From NCBI GenBank assembly GCA_964530445.1, contig CAZHBJ010000004.1, positions 1 to 57,595 of the forward strand: a DNA stretch of 57,595 bases. Direction: 5' to 3'. Source of the DNA: FEN-1297 sp964530445 (GTDB lineage Bacteria; Bacteroidota; Ignavibacteria; Ignavibacteriales; Ignavibacteriaceae). The translations under genes were made by a program, and so were the position numbers. The notes below the pieces were generated by a model, which saw only the letters and a list, made by a program, of their open reading frames with translations, made no database searches and had not been told where the DNA came from. Position 1 is the stretch's first letter; every line of letters starts with the position of its first letter. Of this stretch, positions 51,852 to 57,595 are shown piece after piece.

Positions 51852-53069
51852 ATGAACAAGATATATACTTTGGGTTTATTGTTAAATCTTTTATTTCTTA
51901 CGGGTTTTACCTCTGGCCTTCGGAATGCACAAAACGGCCTTCCTAAGGCCGGAAATAATAAGGTTGCATACTATGCCTTTGATTCTGGCGGGCCTGATCA
52001 TTATTCTCTAACATCATTTACAGATAAAGCAAATGTAGTGGTGTTATTCGAAGGAACTTTATGGGAATTGGCGGATTCTTCTCATTATGCTAATGGATAT
52101 ATAATTTCCGTAAATCCAAATTACCATTATTACAGTGAGATCATTAGGGATATTAAAATTTTACAAGCGAGGGGGATAAAAGTTTTAATGAATGTTGACG
52201 ACGCACCTTCGTGGAGCACTGCAACGCCTTTTACAACTTATGATAGTTTAAAATTAAATTATAAACAATTTGCTAAATTTATAAAAACGTGTGCAATTGA
52301 TTCTCTGCACTTAGATGGTATTTCTCTAGATATCGAACATCGTGCAACCGGGAATGCAAACTATATTGCTCTGTTAAAAGAGATAGGAAAATATTTTGGC
52401 CCAAGGTCCCAAGATAGTACTTCGGAGATGTATACAGCCGCAATTTATGCCGGGTACTGGGGACAGCCTGCATCGGTTATAGGCAAGTCCAAAGATGTTT
52501 CTTCTTATTTCAACTTTGTAATGGACATGGCTTACTTTAATTCTGATTATGTCGGGCGTTTTAATCAATGGGCGGATTCTATAGGCGCATCTAAAACCAT
52601 GATTGGTGTACTAAATGATGATAATGATCTAAGCTTTGCAACAAAGGTTGCAGAATGGCAGCCTGCTTCTCCTCCTAAAGCAGGTATAATGGTGTACGCA
52701 GCTAATAATCTTAAATCATATGCTGATTCGGTTTTCAGTTCTTTAGTTGTTCCGGTAACTCAAGTTGCGGATAATAAAAATGAAATGCCGAGTAAATTTA
52801 AATTGATGCAGAATTATCCTAATCCGTTCAACCCTTCTACAACAATTAAATATCAAATATCACAGCGCGGAATGGTAACTTTAAAAGTTTACAATATACT
52901 TGGAGATGAAATATTAACTCTAAAGAATGGCGTTATGGATCCTGGTTATTATACTTCGGTTTTTAACGGGTCACATTATGCAAGCGGAGTTTATATAGTG
53001 CGGCTGACTACGGTATCTCAAGGAATCAATCCTAATTTTAAAACAATTAAAATGTTATTACTCAAATGA
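51852..53069 (+). CDS. GH18-like endo-beta-N-acetylglucosaminidase with T9SS domain
   Basis: Predicted surface endo-glycosidase of 405 residues. Signal peptide (1–about 22), a GH18-type barrel (about 36–300) and a T9SS sorting domain (about 318–405, LMQNYPNPFNPSTTIKYQI, ending IKMLLLK). The GH18 catalytic motif reads LDGISLDIEH: Asp155, Asp160 and general acid Glu162 are present, but the fourth position, usually Asp, is Ser158. VVLFEGTLWELA, KVLMNVDDAPSW and FNFVMDMAYFNSD fit barrel strands of EndoH/EndoS-type enzymes, which cut the chitobiose core of N-glycans. Its stop overlaps the GH92 start by four bases, so the two are coupled. Chitinase activity is the main alternative. Confidence 0.8.
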   Translation: MNKIYTLGLLLNLLFLTGFTSGLRNAQNGLPKAGNNKVAYYAFDSGGPDHYSLTSFTDKANVVVLFEGTLWELADSSHYANGYIISVNPNYHYYSEIIRDIKILQARGIKVLMNVDDAPSWSTATPFTTYDSLKLNYKQFAKFIKTCAIDSLHLDGISLDIEHRATGNANYIALLKEIGKYFGPRSQDSTSEMYTAAIYAGYWGQPASVIGKSKDVSSYFNFVMDMAYFNSDYVGRFNQWADSIGASKTMIGVLNDDNDLSFATKVAEWQPASPPKAGIMVYAANNLKSYADSVFSSLVVPVTQVADNKNEMPSKFKLMQNYPNPFNPSTTIKYQISQRGMVTLKVYNILGDEILTLKNGVMDPGYYTSVFNGSHYASGVYIVRLTTVSQGINPNFKTIKMLLLK

Positions 53070-56000
53070 AAAATATACATAATTACAAACCGGTTAATAA
53101 TAGATTGAACAAATCTTCTTTTCATAATTCAATTAATAATATAGTTTCTTGTCTGCCTAAAAGATTATGGCCGTCTATATTGATATTAACCTTTTTGATG
53201 ACCGGGATAAAAATATCTGCTCAAACAAATTTTACCAAGTATGTTAATCCGTTTATAGGTACGGGAGGCCATGGCCATACATACCCTGGAGCTACCCTTC
53301 CTCATGGAATGGTCCAATTGAGTCCGGATAACAGAACCGAAGGCTGGGATTGGTGCTCAGGTTATAATTATTCGGACAGCACTATTATGGGATTCAGTCA
53401 CACTCATCTTAGCGGAACCGGTATTGGTGATTATGGAGACATATTATTTATGCCTACTAATGGTAAAATAATGACTGTACCAGGATCTAGAACTGATCCT
53501 GATTCCGGTTATAGCTCGAGATTCAGCCATAAAAGTGAAGTTGCAAAACCGGGATATTATTCCGTTTACTTAAAAGATTACAACATCAAAGCTGAGTTAA
53601 CTGCAACCGAACGAGCAGGATTTCAGAGGTATACTTTCCCTAAGACTTCGAAAGCAAATATAATAATTGATCTTAATCATGGGATTCAGGATAAAACTAC
53701 AGGTTCGGAAATTAAAATTATCAATAATAAAATTATAGAAGGCTATAGAAGATCAACAGGCTGGGCAAAAGATGAGTGTGTTTATTTTTATGCCGAGTTT
53801 TCCAAGCCATTTAAATATTTCGGCATTGCAAAGAATGATACACTTCATGATAATGTATCTTTTGCAAAAGGAAGTGATCTTCAAGCATATGTAAGATATA
53901 GTACCTCAAAAAATGAAAAAATATTAATCAAAGTAGGAATATCTTTTGTTAGTATTGCAGGTGCAGAGAAAAATGTAAAAGCAGAAATACCGGGATGGAA
54001 TTTTGATAAGATAAAAAAATATGCATCCGAAAAATGGAATAAAGCATTATCTGTAATTTCAGTTGAATCAAAAAGCAATCGAAATAAAACAATTTTTTAT
54101 ACGGCATTATATCATTCGCTGTTAACTCCGAATGTTTTTTCCGATGTTGATGGAAGGTATATGGGAATGGATCGCAAAATCCATAATGCTATAGGTTATA
54201 AAATGTATACAGTTTTTTCTTTATGGGATACTTTTAGGGCGGAACAGCCACTATTTACCATAATTGAAAAAAAGCAAGATCTTGATATGGTAAAGTCTTT
54301 AATCGAAAAATATAAAGAAAGCGGTTTGCTGCCTGTATGGGAACTTGCTTCAAACGAAACAGGAACAATGATCGGTTATCATTCTATTCCTGTTATTACC
54401 GATGCATATTTTAAAGGCATAAGAAATTTTAATGTTGAGGAAGCTTATCAAGCAATGAAAAAAAGCGCGATGCAGAATGATAACGGATTAAAATATTATA
54501 AGGAAATGGGCTACATTCCCGCCGATCTTGAAAGTGAAAGCGTCTCAAAAACCTTAGAATATGCATATGACGATTGGTGTATTGCAAAAATGGCAAAAGC
54601 ATTGGGTAAGAAGAAGGATTATAAATATTTTATTGATAGAGCTAAATTTTATGAAAATGTTTTTGATCCTTCTACTTTATTGATGAGGGCTAAAAAGAAC
54701 GGTAAATGGGTTGAACCTTTTGATCCTTATTCGGTTAGCGGTAATTACACTGAAGCAAATGCGTGGCAGTACAGTTTTTTTGTACCTCAGGATATTGACG
54801 GATTAATAAAGCTAATGGGCGGCAACGCGAAATTTAATATGATGCTTGATAGTTTATTCGATACTAAACCGAAGCTAACTGGAAGGGAACAGGCCGATAT
54901 AACAGGGATGATAGGTCAGTATGCCCAGGGTAATGAACCGAGTCATCATATGGCTTATCTTTATAATTATTCCGGAGAACCGTGGAAAACACAGCAAAGA
55001 GTTCATCAAATTGTAACAAAATTATATACCGATAAACCGGACGGACTTTGCGGTAATGATGACTGCGGACAAATGTCTGCATGGTATGTCTTTAGTGCAA
55101 TGGGATTTTATCCTGTATGCCCTGGCGACAATGAATATATAATTGGAACCCCTCTTTTCGATAAAGTCGTTATTAATACCGGTGGTAAGAAAAAATTTAT
55201 TATTACTGCAAATAAACTTTCTGCAGATAATTATTTTATTAAATCTGCTCAGTTTAACGGAAAAGAATACCCTTATTCGTACATTACAAATTCGGATGTA
55301 GAAAACGGCGGCAACCTTGTATTGAATATGAATTCGGAACCCGGGGAGTGGGGAAGAAGTTTAAAATCCAGACCTGTATCTGAAATTAATTATCCTTTTG
55401 TACCTGTACCTTACTTAACTAAAGGCAGCAGAATTTTTCGAGACTCTACTATTGCAGCATTAGCTTCAATTCAAAAGTCAGCTAAAATTTATTATACAAT
55501 AGACGATTCTAATCCTGAAAGCAGAAAAAATATTTATTCTTCCCCGATTACTATTTTTAAAACTTCAACCTTAAAAGCAGTTTGTTATAAAGATGGAATA
55601 TTCAGCAAGACAATGATTTCAAATTTTAATAAGATACCTATCGGTAGAAGTATTAAGTTATATACAGAGTACAGCAAGTCGTATTCAGGAGGAGGTCCGT
55701 TTGGTTTGATAGACGGGATAAAAGGATCATCCAATTTTCATACGGATGCATGGCAGGGTTATCATGGCGATAATCTTGATGCTGTAATCGATTTAGGTAA
55801 AGTCCAAAAAATTTCATCTATCGGTGCGGATTTTCTACAAGATACAAGGTCATGGATTTTTTACCCTAAAGAAATTGACTATTATGTTTCTACAGACGGT
55901 AAAAACTTTACTAAAGTATATCATACTAATAATGAAGACGACAAAAGCCATAGTGCTGCCGGTATAAAAAATTTTATTAAAAAACTTCAAGATGTAAATG

Positions 56001-56107
56001 CGCGTTATGTTAAAGTGTTTGCTAAGAATGTGGGCGTTTGTCCGGCGTGGCATGTTGCAGCAGGAGGGAAGGCCTGGATATTTATTGATGAAATAACAAT
56101 AAAATAA
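53066..56107 (+). CDS. GH92 alpha-mannosidase with C-terminal discoidin-like module
   Basis: Predicted calcium-dependent exo-alpha-mannosidase of 1013 residues. GH92 signatures are YVNPFIGTGGHGHTYPGA, GWDWCSGYNYSDSTIMGFSH, SNETGTMIGYHSIPVI, QGNEPSHHMAYLYNY and GNDDCGQMSAWYVFSAMGFYP. A chitobiase C-like domain (KIYYTIDDSNPE) and the module shared with GH29 and GH20 (DGIKGSSNFHTDAWQGYHG; CPAWHVAAGGKAWIF) close the protein. The predicted signal segment (RLWPSILILTFLMTGIKISAQ) is preceded by about 33 polar residues, an unusually long n-region, but the ATG overlaps the GH18-like stop (ATGA) and supports this start. It would trim alpha-mannosyl residues from N-glycans released by its partner. Confidence 0.93.
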   Translation: MKNIHNYKPVNNRLNKSSFHNSINNIVSCLPKRLWPSILILTFLMTGIKISAQTNFTKYVNPFIGTGGHGHTYPGATLPHGMVQLSPDNRTEGWDWCSGYNYSDSTIMGFSHTHLSGTGIGDYGDILFMPTNGKIMTVPGSRTDPDSGYSSRFSHKSEVAKPGYYSVYLKDYNIKAELTATERAGFQRYTFPKTSKANIIIDLNHGIQDKTTGSEIKIINNKIIEGYRRSTGWAKDECVYFYAEFSKPFKYFGIAKNDTLHDNVSFAKGSDLQAYVRYSTSKNEKILIKVGISFVSIAGAEKNVKAEIPGWNFDKIKKYASEKWNKALSVISVESKSNRNKTIFYTALYHSLLTPNVFSDVDGRYMGMDRKIHNAIGYKMYTVFSLWDTFRAEQPLFTIIEKKQDLDMVKSLIEKYKESGLLPVWELASNETGTMIGYHSIPVITDAYFKGIRNFNVEEAYQAMKKSAMQNDNGLKYYKEMGYIPADLESESVSKTLEYAYDDWCIAKMAKALGKKKDYKYFIDRAKFYENVFDPSTLLMRAKKNGKWVEPFDPYSVSGNYTEANAWQYSFFVPQDIDGLIKLMGGNAKFNMMLDSLFDTKPKLTGREQADITGMIGQYAQGNEPSHHMAYLYNYSGEPWKTQQRVHQIVTKLYTDKPDGLCGNDDCGQMSAWYVFSAMGFYPVCPGDNEYIIGTPLFDKVVINTGGKKKFIITANKLSADNYFIKSAQFNGKEYPYSYITNSDVENGGNLVLNMNSEPGEWGRSLKSRPVSEINYPFVPVPYLTKGSRIFRDSTIAALASIQKSAKIYYTIDDSNPESRKNIYSSPITIFKTSTLKAVCYKDGIFSKTMISNFNKIPIGRSIKLYTEYSKSYSGGGPFGLIDGIKGSSNFHTDAWQGYHGDNLDAVIDLGKVQKISSIGADFLQDTRSWIFYPKEIDYYVSTDGKNFTKVYHTNNEDDKSHSAAGIKNFIKKLQDVNARYVKVFAKNVGVCPAWHVAAGGKAWIFIDEITIK

Positions 56108-56170
56108 TTTTCAATTGGAAAATTTAATTTTTAATTTAACATGTTTAATATAATTATGGTACGTTGATAA

Positions 56171-57352
56171 ATGCCGCGAAAAAAATTACTTTCTTTTCAT
56201 GCTAGGGTTGTAAAAGATATTAATGAACAACTTGTTTTAAAACTAGTTCAGGAACACGGAATAATTTCAAGCAGCGAATTAGTTAAAATTACCGGGATGC
56301 GCCCATCTACCATCTTTAATATTTTAAAAGTATTGTCCGCAAAAACTTTTATTTCATTCTACGGCAAAGGGGATTCAACAAATAAGGGAGGAAAAAGACC
56401 TTATGTATGGACATTGAATAAAGACTCCGCTTATGTAATAGGTCTGGATATTGAAGTCGGTGAAATGAATACTGTTGTATTAGACTTTAGCGGCGGAATA
56501 ATCGCTAAGAAAATTATGAAGCTTAATACGGGCAATACGGTTGATGAGCTTGCTGAAACCATAATTAAAGTAGTTAACAATACAATTATTGAAAATAATA
56601 TTAAAAAAGAAAAAGTCTTAGGCGTCGGAATAGCATTTGCTGGCATTGTCGATTCCCAAAACGGTATAGTTGTAATGTCTAGTGTTTTACCTGAAATGAA
56701 TTTCCCTCTTTTGGAAAAATTAAGCGGTCTGCCTTTTTCTGTTTTAATTGAAAATAATGCTAATGCAGCTGCAGTGGGATTAAAATGGAGCGATAATTAC
56801 AAATCGAAAAGAAATTATTTAACTGTTTTATTGGAAATTGATAAAAATGTAAGTGGTCTTGGAATTGGTATCGTTATTAATAATGAGCTATATAGAGGCA
56901 CCTCTTATAGTGCCGGCGAATTATATCCTCATTTGCCGTCGTTAATAGAAATTTTATCTACAGTGAGAAACAGGTTTACGGAAAGTGAAGTTCTTAAAAA
57001 ATATGCTTCCACTTCAATCGAATCCATTGATATAGACTTGCTTTTGCATGCGGCAAAAAACGGAGATAAAATAGCTCATCTTGTTTTTTCTATGATTGGA
57101 AATATTGTCGGTCAAACTATTGCTCCGGCAATAGCACTATTAAACCCTGATACTTTAATTATTACCGGAATAATTTCCGAACTTGAAGATATTCTAATTG
57201 AAGCCGTTAAAAAAGAGATTGATATGAAAGTAATTTCCATTACTAGTAATTCTCTTAATATTGTAGTAAATAAGTACCATCAATATTCTGTTGCTGTCGG
57301 GGCTGCTTCATTAATACTCGAAGATTTCTTCAAATTACCAATCAATGGTTAA
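56171..57352 (+). CDS. ROK family transcriptional regulator
   Basis: NagC/XylR-type protein of 393 residues. An N-terminal winged helix (about 15–75, SSSELVKITGMRPSTIFNILKVL) precedes an ROK sugar-kinase fold (about 85–390) with VIGLDIEVGEMNTVVLDFSG, GVGIAFAGIVDSQNG, IENNANAAAVG and PDTLIITGIISELED. The usual zinc motif (CxCGxxGCxE) after SAGE is missing; SAGELYPHLPSLIEIL occurs instead, and phosphate-binding DxGGT is replaced by DIEVGE. It is therefore a sensor, not a kinase. It sits 63 bases after the GH92 gene. It is proposed to bind the TTATTTT-N5-AAAATAA boxes and respond to a released sugar such as fucose, GlcNAc or mannose; none of this is shown directly. Confidence 0.9.
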   Translation: MPRKKLLSFHARVVKDINEQLVLKLVQEHGIISSSELVKITGMRPSTIFNILKVLSAKTFISFYGKGDSTNKGGKRPYVWTLNKDSAYVIGLDIEVGEMNTVVLDFSGGIIAKKIMKLNTGNTVDELAETIIKVVNNTIIENNIKKEKVLGVGIAFAGIVDSQNGIVVMSSVLPEMNFPLLEKLSGLPFSVLIENNANAAAVGLKWSDNYKSKRNYLTVLLEIDKNVSGLGIGIVINNELYRGTSYSAGELYPHLPSLIEILSTVRNRFTESEVLKKYASTSIESIDIDLLLHAAKNGDKIAHLVFSMIGNIVGQTIAPAIALLNPDTLIITGIISELEDILIEAVKKEIDMKVISITSNSLNIVVNKYHQYSVAVGAASLILEDFFKLPING

Positions 57353-57595
57353 AATATTTCATTTAGATATTATTATTATCTAAAAAACTGAAATATACTC
57401 GAAAAATTCAAACTTAACTCTTTTTTTAAGTACTTTATAAAACCGTAGAGATTTTATACAGAACATTTAATATTTAATAAAATTTTATAAAGTATTTGAT
57501 CAGCATTGAATATTTCTTTAAGAAATAAACTAATCAAAACTCACACCTACCCGTATAATGTATTTCATGATATAACTATAATAATTTGCCTTTTA

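Noticed and set aside
1..57595. CRISPR arrays, tRNA/rRNA genes, insertion sequences, prophage or integron features
   Set aside because: No regularly spaced repeats, cloverleaf-like segments, transposase or integrase motifs were seen while reading the sequence and frames; a tRNA or covariance-model scan was not possible here.

Overview
The window is an AT-rich bacterial chromosome segment. It probably comes from the Ignavibacteria/Melioribacter branch of the Bacteroidota–Chlorobi group. Three proteins end in a type IX secretion (T9SS) sorting domain that opens with NYPNPFNP, which is characteristic of this group. Multihaem cytochromes, Crp/Fnr plus DUF2892 genes and a SusCD-less glycan cluster fit the same assignment. 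It is an inference from protein features; no rRNA, tRNA, CRISPR array or insertion sequence was seen.

Region 1 (1–17.9 kb) is mostly housekeeping. It holds the 3' end of glnS facing gltX, a hybrid histidine kinase with three receivers, two tandem secreted M1 metallopeptidases, a zinc-ribbon/LemA/HtpX-type operon, a lone receiver protein, a purine permease, an ABC-2 exporter pair, and a Crp/Fnr regulator with a small helical partner.

Region 2 (18.0–24.8 kb) is a minus-strand extracellular-electron-transfer-like locus. One transcription unit encodes a c554-type tetrahaem cytochrome, an outer-membrane barrel, a 14-haem cytochrome and a lipoprotein cytochrome with six CxxCH and one CxxxxCH motif. 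Just upstream, behind its own terminator, is a nine-haem cytochrome with a T9SS sorting domain, so it is predicted to sit on the cell surface. Together they carry 34 haem motifs.

Region 3 (25.3–57.4 kb) is a glycan-utilisation island. Secreted or surface enzymes are GH2, GH29 (three, one of them cytosolic), GH20, GH92, a GH18-like endo-glycosidase with T9SS domain, a BNR sialidase-fold protein, an alpha/beta-hydrolase and an arylsulfotransferase-like protein. A sodium:solute symporter is the only transporter. An eight-gene operon (30848–38193) encodes the complete non-phosphorylating oxidation of L-fucose to pyruvate plus L-lactate, followed directly by LutABC, which converts L-lactate to pyruvate. 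The enzyme set suggests fucosylated, mannose- and GlcNAc-containing glycans such as N-glycans. A ROK regulator closes the island, and NagC/Mlc-like palindromes (TTATTTT-N5-AAAATAA) lie in its two divergent intergenic regions.

The two most interesting proposals are the T9SS-linked cytochrome/porin locus and the self-contained fucosylated-glycan island with its proposed ROK operators and a C-terminal module shared by three of its enzymes.
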